Positions 25,349 through 34,931 of a stretch of DNA of 64,000 nucleotides are shown piece by piece (within the stretch, counting starts at the first letter, position 1; every line of letters begins with the position of its first letter). The notes beneath the pieces were generated by a model that saw only the letters and a program-made list of their open reading frames with translations, had not been told where the DNA came from and made no database searches. The DNA lies in assembly GCF_017377795.1 (NCBI RefSeq), contig NZ_JAFRDR010000016.1, positions 18,563-82,562 of the forward strand. Reading direction: 5' to 3'. The DNA comes from Williamsia soli. Lineage in GTDB: Bacteria > Actinomycetota > Actinomycetes > Mycobacteriales > Mycobacteriaceae. The position numbers and the translations under genes are program-made.

Positions 25349-26518
25349 TCAGGAATGGATCCCTTCGAGCTTTGTGATCACCTGAAGCATGATTTCGTCG
25401 GCACCGCCACCGATGGATGTCAAGGCCATGTCGCGATAGAAACGGGCGGTCCAGGTCTCCTCCATGTATCCGACACCTCCGTGGAACTGCAGACAGGCCG
25501 CCGCGACGTCGTTGGAGAGCTGACCGATGGTGAGCTTTGCGACGGTGGCATAGCGGGTTGTGTCCTCACCCCGCATGTGCGCTGCCGCGCAGGCGTAGTT
25601 GTAGTGGCGAAGCATGTCGAGCCGTGCGTAGAGATCAGCGAGGCGAAATGCGATGTGCTGCCGGTCGATCAGCGGGGTACCAAAGGTCTTGCGCGTCTTG
25701 AGGTAGTCGGTTGTTCGGTCGAGCGCACGCTGAATGCGTCCGACGCGGTCGTAGGCGCCACTCATGCGTTCGGCTTGGAATTGGTGCATTTGCTGCTGGA
25801 ACCCGCGACCGACCTCGCCGATCGTATTCGCGATGGGTACGCGGCAGTTGTCGAAGCTGAGTTCGGCAGTATCTGAGCTCCGCATCCCGAGTTTGTCGAG
25901 TTTTCGCGAGACGGTGAACCCAGGAGTGTCGGTGGGCACGACTATTTGGGTGAAGCCGCGCTTGTTGTCAGACGACGTGCGGGCAAGCAGACACACCCAA
26001 TCTGCCTGCACCCCATTGGTGATGTACAACTTCGAGCCGTTGATCACCCAGTGGTCGTCTTCTTGGACTGCGCGCGTGCGCAACCCGGCGACGTCGGAAC
26101 CGGCATCTGATTCGGTCACCGCAATCGAGCACACCATGTCTCCTGCGAGGGCCGGCGCGAGATAGCGACGTTTGAGCTCGTCGGAACCGTATTCGTGCAG
26201 CGAAGGTGTCGCCATGTCGGTTTGAACCCCGATGGCCATCGCTATGCCCGCTGCGTCGATGCGGCCGAGTTCTTCATGGAGCACCGCGGTGAACAGATGG
26301 TCGGCGCCCTGTCCACCGAACTCGGGGTCGTATTCGAGTCCGAGCACCCCGAGCTGTGCGAGCTTGGGGAATAGTTCGTGAGCGGGAAACGCCCCCTGGG
26401 CCTCCCAGGTGTCGACGTTCGGCTGTATCTCTCGATCTACGAAGTCCCGAACCATCTTGCGAAATGAGTGGTGTTCTTCAGTGAACATTGGTGCTCTGCT
26501 TTCGATTGGCTGCGACAT
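25349..26518 (-). CDS. Acyl-CoA dehydrogenase
   Basis: A 389-residue FAD enzyme that introduces a trans-2 double bond into an acyl-CoA. Family motifs: AVTESDAGSDVAGL, the FAD-binding ITNGVQADWVCLLAR region, RVGRIQRALDRTTDYLKTRKTFG and FHGGVGYMEETWTARFYRD near the C-terminus. The last resembles isovaleryl/citronellyl-CoA dehydrogenase-type members more than straight-chain ones. It lies 13 bp after the indolepyruvate oxidoreductase gene, so the two are probably one transcript: the oxidoreductase would make an acyl-CoA from a keto acid and this enzyme would oxidise it. ATG at 26518 follows TGAGG. Confidence 0.92.
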   Translation of the reverse strand: MSQPIESRAPMFTEEHHSFRKMVRDFVDREIQPNVDTWEAQGAFPAHELFPKLAQLGVLGLEYDPEFGGQGADHLFTAVLHEELGRIDAAGIAMAIGVQTDMATPSLHEYGSDELKRRYLAPALAGDMVCSIAVTESDAGSDVAGLRTRAVQEDDHWVINGSKLYITNGVQADWVCLLARTSSDNKRGFTQIVVPTDTPGFTVSRKLDKLGMRSSDTAELSFDNCRVPIANTIGEVGRGFQQQMHQFQAERMSGAYDRVGRIQRALDRTTDYLKTRKTFGTPLIDRQHIAFRLADLYARLDMLRHYNYACAAAHMRGEDTTRYATVAKLTIGQLSNDVAAACLQFHGGVGYMEETWTARFYRDMALTSIGGGADEIMLQVITKLEGIHS

Positions 26519-26531
26519 ACCTCAAGCGAGG

Positions 26532-29500
26532 TCACGCAGCAGGTGCGTTGGTCTTGCCGGTGATGTAACGCTCGCTCAGTTCGGACATGGTGGTTCGATA
26601 CGTGCTCACGTTGTCGAGCTTGACTTGCTCGTAGCCGCGGACCATGTCGGGAAGCTGTGCAATCTCTACTGCGAGTTCGTAGTTTCCGGATGTGAGCTGG
26701 GCCAGTAGGAGATCGATTGAGTTTGCGTACTCTTCCACCAGGGACCGCTCGGTCTTCCGGACGTGGCTGTACCCGAACAGGTCCAGTGGTGTTCCCCGAA
26801 GGAACTTGGCCCACCGGAGTACGACGTATGCCGGTGTGAACCACCGACCGAGTGAGATCTTCCGACGGAGCCCCATCTCTCGGAGCATCGGGGGGAACAG
26901 CTTCCACACGACTTTTGCGCCCTCGCCGAACTGCGCGACGATCTTTGCTTGTTCCGCCGGGCTCAGTGCCAACCGGGCGACCTCGTACTCGTCCTTGTAG
27001 GCCATCAATTTGTAGAGGCTCTCTGCCACAGCCACGCTGAGCGCTGACCGGCCGGGCGCGACGCGTTGCTCACTCCGGCGCACCGCGGACACCACCTTCG
27101 CGTAGCGGCGGGCGTACCGGACGCTCTGATAGTCGATCAGATCCGGTACCCGCGAGGCCAACACACGTGCCAAGTCGTCATCAGCTGGTGCGTCGATGAG
27201 TGATATCAGATCGGTGGAGTCCGCCGAAAGCTGCGCCGGGCCCGTTGTGACAGTCGACCGTGGTTCCGCTAGTGCCTCTACGCCGGCGGGGTCGACGATC
27301 GACTTGCGGCCATAGCGAAATGCCTGGATGTTCTTCTCGACAGCCACCCCGTTCAACTCGATGGCGCGCTCCATCGACTCAGAAGAGAGGGGCAACGCCC
27401 CGATCTGGAATGCTGCTCCGACGAGCAACATATTCGCAAATTGGTTGGTGCCGAACAGGACCTGGCTGATCCGGTCCGAGTTGAGATGGGGATTGTCTTC
27501 CCGCCGGGTTGCGCTGTCGATCTGGGCGATCACCGGGTCCAAGTCTGACAGAGCGGTGTTCGGTCGCCTGATCATCGCGCCTGTGGGCACCCCGGCGGTG
27601 TTGATCACTGCCATTGTGCGCTGCGGACTGATGACCGCGAGATTGGTCGGTGCTGATCCGACCAGCGCGTCACAGCACAGAAAGAGATCGCAGTCCGCAC
27701 TGCTGATCTTCGGGGAGATGAGATCGGCCGACCGCTGGATCTTGATGTCGCTGACCACCGGTCCAGCCTTTTGCGACAGACCTGTCTGGTCGAGGCCACT
27801 GGTATGGAAGCCGTCCAGGAATGCGGCGGTCCCGATGATCTGGGCAACCGTGACAATTCCGGTGCCTCCGATGCCGGTCAGGCGAATGTTGAACCCGTCG
27901 CCGGTGAACGAGCACTGCGGCTCCGGCACATCGCCTGCACTGATCGCGGGTGCCTGGCGATGTTCGGCCTTCTTACCGGGCGTCACCTCCATGAACGAAG
28001 GGCAGTCTCCCTGGAGGCATGAGAAATCCAGGTTGCACGAGGCCTGGTGAATCTGGGTCTTGCGGCCGAACTCGGTGTCGACGGGCATGACCGACAGGCA
28101 ATTCGACTTGCGACCGCAGTCTCCGCAACCCTCGCAGATGCTCTCGTTGATGACGATGCGCTTCGTAGGGGTCGGTGCTTTGCCGCGCTTGCGCATACGT
28201 CGTAGCTCAGCAGCACAGGCTTGATCATGAATCAGCACGGTGGTACCAGGTAAGGCGCTCAGTTCGGCTTGGATCGACTCCGATTCCAGGCGGTCTTTAA
28301 CGGTAGCGTTCTTCGCGAGCTTCTTGCCGCGGTAACGGCTCAAGTCCTCGGTCGTCACGTAGATTCGGCGAACTCCCTCAGCGGCAAGGGTTTCGGTGAG
28401 CTGCGGAACGTTGTAGCCGCCGATGGCGTCCTGGCCGCCGGTCATTGCGACTGTGGAATTGAACAAGATCTTGTAGGTGATGTTGGTGCCGGCTGCTACA
28501 GATGCCCGGATTGCCAGTAGGCCTGAATGCGAAAGGGTTCCGTCGCCGATGTTCTGGAAGATGTGATCGGCGTGAACGTAATCGTTCTGGCCGATCCACT
28601 GTGATCCCTCGCCGCCCATCTGCGTGAAGCCCGTGACTCGGCCGACGTGCTCGGGGTCCATCGACGCGGCCATCCCGTGGCACCCGATCCCGGCGCCCAC
28701 CAATGAACCCTCGGGCACCTTCACCGAGCTGTTGTGGGGGCAACCGGAGCAGAAGTACGGCGTTCGACTGGCTACGGTCAGGGTGAGGGGTATCCGGACC
28801 GGGCTCGAGCTGCGCTCCCGGTTGGGAGGCGCCTGCAACACTGCCGAATGACTCTGCAAGATCGGCTCAATGGCGCGCCCCAGCCCATCTGCGTCTATGC
28901 CGCCGAATGCGGGGAGCAAGGGTTTGCCGTTGCGGTCCGTGCTGCCGACCACGGCGGCACGAACGTCGGAGTTGTACAGCACGTCCTTGACCAACAGCTC
29001 GAGGTACGGGCCCTTCTCCTCCACGACGACGATCTCATCGAGGCCGGCGGCGAACTCCGTAACGATCTGGGGCTCGAGCGGCCACACAAGTCCGAGCTTG
29101 AGCAATCGAATCCCCGCAACCTCGTAGTCGCGGGCACTGCGAATACCGTAGTTGGCCAGCGCTTGTCGAACCTCCGCGTAGGCTTGGCCGGCGGCGATGA
29201 TGCCTACCCGGTCCTTGTCGCCGCGTGCGGTGATCGCATTGAGCCCGTTGAGTCGCGCGTACTCCAGGACCAGTGGCAACCGGACCTGATGAAAGGTCTG
29301 CTCGGCGGCGACCGCGCTGGCAGCAGCCAATGCGGTGGTGATCTTGTGGTCGTAGGGCGTGCCGTTCACAAGCGGTAGCGCCGGGTCGAAGGGCTCGGAT
29401 GAGAGTGGAACGATCCCGTACGCGTCGGCAACGTTGGTTGCGATCTTCAGTGCCGCCCAGGTGCCGCTCGCTCGCGACATCGAGACGCCGTGCATCCCGA

Positions 29501-30062
29501 GGTGCAACACATCCGCTGGATCGGCTGCCGCCAGCGTCGGTATCAGGGCGGCCCGCAGGACCGTCTCCGAGCCTCCCGGAACCGTGGAGGACTTGGCCGA
29601 GGGGTCGTCGCCGCAGAAGGCCAGCACCCCGCCGTGTCGACTGGTGCCCATGAGATTGCCGTGGCGGATCGCGTCGAGCGCTTGATCTACGCCGGGGGTC
29701 TTTCCGTACCAATATCCGGTGACGCCCTGCAGGTCTGAGCCGAGGTCGGGGACCGACTGGGTGCCTTGGACTGCGGTGGCAGCGAGCATCTCATTCATCC
29801 CCGGCTTGAAATCCACTCCCCACTGATCCAGCAAGGGGGCGATGTCGCGCATCGTGAAGTCGACGGTACCGAGCGGCGACCCCTGGTAACCGGTGACGAG
29901 ACCGCGTGTTGCCAGATCGCGATGGGCATCGGCTCGGCGGACGTCGAGGGGGACCCGGCACACGGCCTGGACCCCGGTCATCAGCACTTCCCCAGCGGTG
30001 GCGTCATAGCGGTCCTGGAGGCGATAGGCAGTACGTGGGGTTGTGAATGGTGAAGACTTCAT
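26532..30062 (-). CDS. Indolepyruvate ferredoxin oxidoreductase, fused IorA-IorB type
   Basis: A 1176-residue enzyme that oxidatively decarboxylates an aryl- or branched-chain 2-oxo acid to its acyl-CoA, with thiamine diphosphate and iron-sulfur clusters. Order: pyrimidine-binding domain (residues about 20-250), middle domain, thiamine-diphosphate domain with CSGCPHNSS (about 440) and IFQNIGDGTLSHSG, an iron-sulfur segment ICEGCGDCGRKSNC (about 640) with a further Cys cluster at CLQGDCPSF, then the IorB-like gamma domain from about 720 (LTGIGGTGIVTVAQI). The single-chain form of this length is the common aerobic-bacterial version. It heads a minus-strand unit with the acyl-CoA dehydrogenase and is divergent from a PucR-type regulator. 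Confidence 0.92.
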   Translation of the reverse strand: MKSSPFTTPRTAYRLQDRYDATAGEVLMTGVQAVCRVPLDVRRADAHRDLATRGLVTGYQGSPLGTVDFTMRDIAPLLDQWGVDFKPGMNEMLAATAVQGTQSVPDLGSDLQGVTGYWYGKTPGVDQALDAIRHGNLMGTSRHGGVLAFCGDDPSAKSSTVPGGSETVLRAALIPTLAAADPADVLHLGMHGVSMSRASGTWAALKIATNVADAYGIVPLSSEPFDPALPLVNGTPYDHKITTALAAASAVAAEQTFHQVRLPLVLEYARLNGLNAITARGDKDRVGIIAAGQAYAEVRQALANYGIRSARDYEVAGIRLLKLGLVWPLEPQIVTEFAAGLDEIVVVEEKGPYLELLVKDVLYNSDVRAAVVGSTDRNGKPLLPAFGGIDADGLGRAIEPILQSHSAVLQAPPNRERSSSPVRIPLTLTVASRTPYFCSGCPHNSSVKVPEGSLVGAGIGCHGMAASMDPEHVGRVTGFTQMGGEGSQWIGQNDYVHADHIFQNIGDGTLSHSGLLAIRASVAAGTNITYKILFNSTVAMTGGQDAIGGYNVPQLTETLAAEGVRRIYVTTEDLSRYRGKKLAKNATVKDRLESESIQAELSALPGTTVLIHDQACAAELRRMRKRGKAPTPTKRIVINESICEGCGDCGRKSNCLSVMPVDTEFGRKTQIHQASCNLDFSCLQGDCPSFMEVTPGKKAEHRQAPAISAGDVPEPQCSFTGDGFNIRLTGIGGTGIVTVAQIIGTAAFLDGFHTSGLDQTGLSQKAGPVVSDIKIQRSADLISPKISSADCDLFLCCDALVGSAPTNLAVISPQRTMAVINTAGVPTGAMIRRPNTALSDLDPVIAQIDSATRREDNPHLNSDRISQVLFGTNQFANMLLVGAAFQIGALPLSSESMERAIELNGVAVEKNIQAFRYGRKSIVDPAGVEALAEPRSTVTTGPAQLSADSTDLISLIDAPADDDLARVLASRVPDLIDYQSVRYARRYAKVVSAVRRSEQRVAPGRSALSVAVAESLYKLMAYKDEYEVARLALSPAEQAKIVAQFGEGAKVVWKLFPPMLREMGLRRKISLGRWFTPAYVVLRWAKFLRGTPLDLFGYSHVRKTERSLVEEYANSIDLLLAQLTSGNYELAVEIAQLPDMVRGYEQVKLDNVSTYRTTMSELSERYITGKTNAPAA

Positions 30063-30234
30063 TGCTCAATTGTGTCCCCGTCGCGGCCCCTGGAACCACG
30101 TGCAATATGACGAACATCATAGGCGTGCCTTGTGTGATTCCACGAAGTGGTAGTCCCTGGTCAAGGTCAGATGTCGGGTGTCGCGCGCTCGAGCTGGGGT
30201 TGTGTGGAAGAGTGACGGCAGAGACACTTGTGCC

Positions 30235-31374
30235 ATGCCACGAGAAGCTGCTGAGTGGGCGTCCAACGCCACAGGCAATTTGTTGGGGGACATGAGCGAG
30301 ATCGCCCGGCAGGTCACCTCCACCATTCGCGACGAGTTGCCCGCCTACGAGGCGATCCCGGTTGAGGAACATCGCACTGCCGTTGCCGGCCAGCTCTCTG
30401 TCATCCTTCTGGGTATCCGAGACCTCCGGGGACCGCGCCCTTCGGATCTCCTCACCGCAGAGCGGCTCGGCCGCCGCCGAGCAGAGCAGGGCATCGCCGT
30501 GGCGGCACTGCTCCAGGCATACGAGCTACCGCTGCAGGAGTTGTGGCGGCGATACGAACGGCTGGTTCAAGACGGCGCTCAGGCCCGCCAACTCATTGCT
30601 CTTGCGCCTCTGCTGCTGGGATGGCTGCACCAGGTCAGCGGCGCAGCCGCCACCGGGCATCAGATCGTGACAGCGAGCCAGTTGGCGAACGATGTGCGAC
30701 TGCACACCGAATTGTTGGAACGCATACATCAAGACCCTTCCGGAGCCGAAAGCATCTCGCTCGCGGAGCAGCTGTCGCTGCAACCGCAGGGCTCATTTCA
30801 AGCGGTGTGCTTCATTCCCGCCAGCGATGCCGAGCAGCTCGAACGACTACACATGGGTCTGAGTATCACCGCCGGGCCGGTTGTGGCAGGAATCCTCGAG
30901 GGGATCTTCGTCGTTCTGCAACAACAGGATCGCACTGACATCGTCTCGCGTATGTGTCGCCCCCATGCGCGGGGGCGTGTCATGGGCACGGGTCAGCGTC
31001 GCGAGGGTCTGTCGGGCGCCGGATTGTCCATTGGCGATGCCCGGCGCGCAGCCGACTTGGCAGTCCTGCTCGGGCGAGATGTGGTGTTCGCACAGCAGTG
31101 GCTGTTGGCATCGGTGCTCGCATCGGCGGAGCACCTCGATCACCTCGACGACGGGGTGTTGACGGCCTCTGCGAATCCGCATCTCACGGAGGCGGTGCTC
31201 GCGTTTGCGAACAACAGCTACTCCACAGCGGCCGCGGCACGCGCGTTGAATCTGCACCCGAACACCGTCTCGTACCGACTCGACCGTTGGACGTCGCTGA
31301 CAGGCTGGGACCTGAGGGTTTTCGATGGCCTGGCGCGATCGGTGGTATCGATACTCCTCTCGGCGCGAGGGTAG
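30235..31374 (+). CDS. PucR/CdaR-type transcriptional regulator
   Basis: A 379-residue regulator. The C-terminal 60 residues are a PucR helix-turn-helix (LAFANNSYSTAAAARALNLHPNTVSYRLDR), and the N-terminal 150 residues are a helical putative sensor domain (LLQAYELPLQELWRRYERLV), with a GGDEF-like middle as in the CdaR group. Divergent from the oxidoreductase gene with 172 bp between starts, so it probably activates that unit in response to its substrate. ATG at 30235 is chosen; the longer open frame from 30178 lacks family resemblance at its N-terminus. Confidence 0.85.
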   Translation: MPREAAEWASNATGNLLGDMSEIARQVTSTIRDELPAYEAIPVEEHRTAVAGQLSVILLGIRDLRGPRPSDLLTAERLGRRRAEQGIAVAALLQAYELPLQELWRRYERLVQDGAQARQLIALAPLLLGWLHQVSGAAATGHQIVTASQLANDVRLHTELLERIHQDPSGAESISLAEQLSLQPQGSFQAVCFIPASDAEQLERLHMGLSITAGPVVAGILEGIFVVLQQQDRTDIVSRMCRPHARGRVMGTGQRREGLSGAGLSIGDARRAADLAVLLGRDVVFAQQWLLASVLASAEHLDHLDDGVLTASANPHLTEAVLAFANNSYSTAAAARALNLHPNTVSYRLDRWTSLTGWDLRVFDGLARSVVSILLSARG

Positions 31375-31437
31375 CGGGACAACGAGCCCACCGCGAGAAC
31401 GGATTCCGTGATGGGCCTGTGGGGCCGACCAGATGTC

Positions 31438-33138
31438 TCAGATCGCCGCGTTGGTGACCACGGACTCTGCGGAGGTGACGGTCAGGGTCGTTGGGGCAGC
31501 GAACACCGCGTCATCGGGATGCCCCGCAGCGTACAGATACCGGTCGGGACGAATGCACACGACGCGTGCGTCGTTCTCGGAGAACCAATCCCACAGAACA
31601 CCGGCGGGATCACTGATCTCGCCCGGGTCCGTCGATCGTCGCCCCACTCGTAGAGTCAAGAAGCGCGGGTTCGCCGGCTCCCACCCTTTGCGCACAGCAT
31701 CGGGAAGCGCGGTCGCGGGATCGACCTCCAGGCCGATGAACACGAACCCGGAACCGAGGAAGGTGTCGATCGGGGCTTTGACGCCATCAGGACCGAATAC
31801 TTCGAACTCAGGCAGGATTTGACCGGCCGACTTGTCCTTCGCGTGCCGGCGTGCGACGACGCCGTTCACGATGGGGACCTGTCGAAACGCCGCCCCGTTG
31901 ATGAATGTCTGGAAGATCTTCGCTCGCGAGACGGCACGAAGGGCCGCGTTGCGAAATCGGATGGCCAACGGATTGCGCACTTGAATGAGTGCCTGGACTC
32001 GCTTGGCCATGTTGTTGTATTCCTCGACGTGAGGCGCCCGCTCCTCGTAATAGGTATCGAGAATATCGGCAGATGCGCTCCCGCGGAGGACCATGATCAA
32101 TTTCCACGCGAGATTGTTGGCGTCGCGCATCCCGGACGACACACCCTGGCCGATCGTGGGGAGGGTGACGTGAGCGGCGTCTCCCAGCAGGAAGGTTCGC
32201 CCCATTCGCCACTGTTTCGCTTTCCGGACGTGGAACGTGAAGGTCCAGAAGTGAAGGATCTCGAAGTCATCGGGTCCGATTCCGAAGCCGTTGAGGAGCT
32301 TCCAGACGTTCGCCTCGTCCTCGAAAATCGACGGATCCTCGTCTTCACTGACCTCGATCTCGAAGCGGTATTCGTTTCCCGTCAACTTGATCTCGGCATA
32401 CGGCCTCACCGGATCGCATACGAACCTGAAGTGGGGGCCGCGACCAAAGAGCGGGCCGCAGTCGGGATCGGCCGTTGTCCCGTCGAAGCGCTTCATCGCC
32501 CCGTGAACCGTCAGGCATTTGCGGTCATAGCTCATGCCGTCGTACGTCGCTCCCATCTTCTTTCGGATGACAGAGGAAGCTCCGTCGCATCCGAGCAGAT
32601 AACGCGCACGTATTTCTTGACCGCGAGACCCCATGATCGTCACGAAATCAGCCCCGTTGTCCAGGTCGACGACCTCAAAATCCGTGTCCAGCAGTACCGT
32701 TGGGAATCGCATGGCACCTTTTCGCATGACAGACTCAAAACTTGGCTGGTGTACGAAATTGGACTGCAGGACGCCCCGCGCACTATGGGTGGATTGAATA
32801 CGTGCCATTTCGCCGCCAGCGCTGTCGCAGAAGATCAGCGTGACGCCTTGGTGAATTGTCTTGGCCACATCGTCTTGCAAACCGAGCGACGAAGCCACCC
32901 GTATGGCTTCCACGTCGAGGTTGACGGCGCGAGCGCGGTTGAAGACGTCGGGATTGCGCTCCAGTACCAGAACGCTCAATCCCGCCTGTCCGAGGAGGTT
33001 GGCGCATGTCACTCCGGTAGGACCATACCCGGCGATCACGACGTCAAAGATTTCTGTGTCGCCCCCGTGCCCTGCATCTGTAGAGGGTGCGACGGGCACC
33101 GAGTCAACTGAGTGGCCGAGGGAGTCTCGGAGTGACAT
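31438..33138 (-). CDS. FAD-dependent aromatic hydroxylase (MhpA-like), TetR-regulon member
   Basis: A 566-residue class A flavoprotein monooxygenase. FAD motif IAGYGPTGVTCANLLGQ occurs after a roughly 30-residue N-terminal extension. LLGDAAHVTLPTIGQGVSSG is the second FAD motif, and RYLLGCDGASSVIRKKMG is the conserved DG region. The C-terminal thioredoxin-like region is retained. Expected to hydroxylate a phenolic substrate. It stands alone on the minus strand but has the same operator-promoter module as the divergent operon from 34408, so it likely performs the ring hydroxylation for that pathway. The N-terminal 30 residues are unusual and could mean a later start. Confidence 0.9.
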   Translation of the reverse strand: MSLRDSLGHSVDSVPVAPSTDAGHGGDTEIFDVVIAGYGPTGVTCANLLGQAGLSVLVLERNPDVFNRARAVNLDVEAIRVASSLGLQDDVAKTIHQGVTLIFCDSAGGEMARIQSTHSARGVLQSNFVHQPSFESVMRKGAMRFPTVLLDTDFEVVDLDNGADFVTIMGSRGQEIRARYLLGCDGASSVIRKKMGATYDGMSYDRKCLTVHGAMKRFDGTTADPDCGPLFGRGPHFRFVCDPVRPYAEIKLTGNEYRFEIEVSEDEDPSIFEDEANVWKLLNGFGIGPDDFEILHFWTFTFHVRKAKQWRMGRTFLLGDAAHVTLPTIGQGVSSGMRDANNLAWKLIMVLRGSASADILDTYYEERAPHVEEYNNMAKRVQALIQVRNPLAIRFRNAALRAVSRAKIFQTFINGAAFRQVPIVNGVVARRHAKDKSAGQILPEFEVFGPDGVKAPIDTFLGSGFVFIGLEVDPATALPDAVRKGWEPANPRFLTLRVGRRSTDPGEISDPAGVLWDWFSENDARVVCIRPDRYLYAAGHPDDAVFAAPTTLTVTSAESVVTNAAI

Positions 33139-33193
33139 CTATAGCCTCCATCACTGCGCGGGCCTGGGTGGCCCACATCACATCCAGTGGTTC

Positions 33194-33222
33194 AAGCTAC
33201 CCCCATTCTGACTAGCAGTCAA
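33194..33222 (-). promoter_or_regulatory. TetR operator over the promoter of the FAD hydroxylase
   Basis: On the minus strand TTGACT (33217-33222), 17 bp, then TAGCTT (33194-33199). The palindrome TGACT-N3-AGTCA at 33209-33221 covers the -35, so binding would block RNA polymerase. Same design as at 34329 and 48822. Confidence 0.75.
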
Positions 33223-33414
33223 GAATCCGCGGATCAGCGAACATCGTTCCGGGAATCCGGGGGCGTTCATGGGAGGTGCTCCGAAAACCGTTCTTACCGA
33301 TAGGATTTAGGATTTCAGGAAAGATTGCCCAGTCGGACTCCGGTTCGAACATGCCCTGTCGGGCGCACGCGGTTCCGTGCCCTGTTCGGTTCGCGTCGGA
33401 CTGGGGCGGTTGCG

Positions 33415-34119
33415 CTACGGAGCAAGACGGGCGATGGCGTCCGTGAGTCGGACGTCATGCCGGTTCTTCGCTTGGACGCGCGTGGGAGCGGAAATGGCGG
33501 TGAACAACGCATCGATGCAGAGTTCGGCCAATACGTCGGTAGAGAGTTCGCCGGTCGAGAGCCATTCCATGGTGATCTCATGGGTGAAACCCACCCAGCC
33601 CATGAGTGCCGCACGCAGATATGGGTCGTCGGAGATGTTCAGGCCGAGTACCTCGCACGTCCAGCGTACGCCGGCCATCTGCGATCGCCTGATCAGTTCT
33701 TCGTTCTCGGGAAACGCGCGCACGGCGCCCACAGTGAGCAGGAACCAGTCCCGATGCTCTTCGATGTAGGCGAAGTGCCGTTGCATGGATCCGCGTACCC
33801 GATCGTCGGGAGTCGTGTCCTCTGGGTCCCAGAGCTGAAACTTCGCCATGTCGTTCCAGACCCATTCCACGGCCGCCGTCAGGAGGCCGCGCTTGCCTTT
33901 GAAGTGGTAGGAAACAAGGCCGTGTGCAACCCCGGCGCGCTCACAGACGGCGTCGACCGACACGTCCTCGTATGCGTTGGCGGCGAACAACTCCACAGCG
34001 GCGCGGACGATGAGATCTCGCCGACTGCCATTGCGGGCCCGCGAGTCTGTGTTCTGGGCCTGGCGAACCTTGGCGGAGCGCCGCTTCGACGATGGTGGCC
34101 CTGCTTTGGCGGAGGTCAT
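33415..34119 (-). CDS. TetR-family regulator of the aromatic/acyl-CoA operon
   Basis: A 234-residue TetR regulator with a long basic N-terminal arm. The helix-turn-helix is near residues 35-75 (VSVDAVCERAGVAHGLVSYHFKGKRGLLTAAV). The ligand domain contains aromatic-rich helices. It lies between the FAD hydroxylase and the 34408 operon, and both promoters carry the TGACT-N3-AGTCA palindrome, so it is the first candidate for the regulon's repressor. ATG at 34119 is preferred over 34161. A second TetR at 51837 also adjoins this palindrome. Confidence 0.87.
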   Translation of the reverse strand: MTSAKAGPPSSKRRSAKVRQAQNTDSRARNGSRRDLIVRAAVELFAANAYEDVSVDAVCERAGVAHGLVSYHFKGKRGLLTAAVEWVWNDMAKFQLWDPEDTTPDDRVRGSMQRHFAYIEEHRDWFLLTVGAVRAFPENEELIRRSQMAGVRWTCEVLGLNISDDPYLRAALMGWVGFTHEITMEWLSTGELSTDVLAELCIDALFTAISAPTRVQAKNRHDVRLTDAIARLAP

Positions 34120-34328
34120 GCAAAGCATCCTAGGTTGCATACCGTCAACAGGGCCACCCATGACGTCGGGGCGCGACGCCGGTCGTACCTAGCACACGTC
34201 TTCGTTGTCCTTTTGGGTTTTCGTCGAATCTACTCTGGGGACGTGACTGCCCGTAAACGTTTGCAACGCTGACTGATTCGAGAACCAGGTGATCTCGAAA
34301 GTTCGTACGCCTCCGTATGCGCAAGACC

Positions 34329-34357
34329 TTGACTGTCAGTCAAATTCTCCTTACGCT
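34329..34357 (+). promoter_or_regulatory. TetR operator and promoter of the 34408-47155 operon
   Basis: TTGACT (34329-34334), 17 bp, TACGCT (34352-34357). The perfect 15-bp palindrome TTGACTGTCAGTCAA (34329-34343) includes the -35 element. The nearest gene start is GTG at 34408. Confidence 0.78.
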
Positions 34358-34407
34358 GCCAAAGACATCGCAACTCTTAATCCGCAGACATCAGCTAGGG
34401 GAACTTT

Positions 34408-34851
34408 GTGACCGACGGAAGCAACGCACTCGAAGCCGCACTTGCTCGCCTCGAGTGTGAACAGATCATGATGCGCTCTATGACCAACATCGACGGCCGA
34501 CGTTCCGATCTGAATCTCGAGTACTTCACCGAGGATGCACATTTCGGTGCCCGCGGGGCCGCGAACGCCGACGTGACCGGGCTCGAGGCGCTTCGCGTCG
34601 TCTCGGAGAAGCGCGACGCAAGGCCCGAACGCAACACGCTCAGCGTGGTCGCGGGCTTCGACTTCCAGTGGATCAGCAGCGACGAAGCCGAAGCGCGTGG
34701 CAACTTTGTGCGGTGGGTCGGAGAGAATCCGGCACCCGAATTGGAGCGTTGGCTCGGACGTTTTGTTCGAGTCGACGGTTCATGGAAGTTGCGGGAGATG
34801 CTGACCGAGCCGTTTCCCCCCGCTGCGCCGTTTTCGGATGACGCGACATAG
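34408..34851 (+). CDS. SnoaL/NTF2-like protein, first of a paralogous pair
   Basis: A 147-residue small alpha+beta cone-fold protein. CEQIMMRSMTNIDGRRSD, YFTEDAHFGARG and VAGFDFQWISSDEAEARGNFVRW mark the NTF2/SnoaL fold also seen in ring-hydroxylating dioxygenase beta subunits and polyketide cyclases. It shares these blocks with the gene at 36620. It may be an isomerase, dehydratase or a non-catalytic partner; no catalytic residue can be assigned. GTG at 34408 follows GGGGA. First gene of the long TetR-controlled operon. Confidence 0.8.
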   Translation: MTDGSNALEAALARLECEQIMMRSMTNIDGRRSDLNLEYFTEDAHFGARGAANADVTGLEALRVVSEKRDARPERNTLSVVAGFDFQWISSDEAEARGNFVRWVGENPAPELERWLGRFVRVDGSWKLREMLTEPFPPAAPFSDDAT

Positions 34852-34931
34852 GCCGAAGGCCGTATACGCGACGCACAACCGGCAATCAGTCATACACAGT
34901 CGGCGCACCGACACCAACAGGAGGAATACAA

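Noticed and set aside
30178..30234. 19-residue N-terminal extension of the PucR-type regulator
   Set aside because: No ribosome site and sequence unlike the family; it overlaps the probable divergent promoter.
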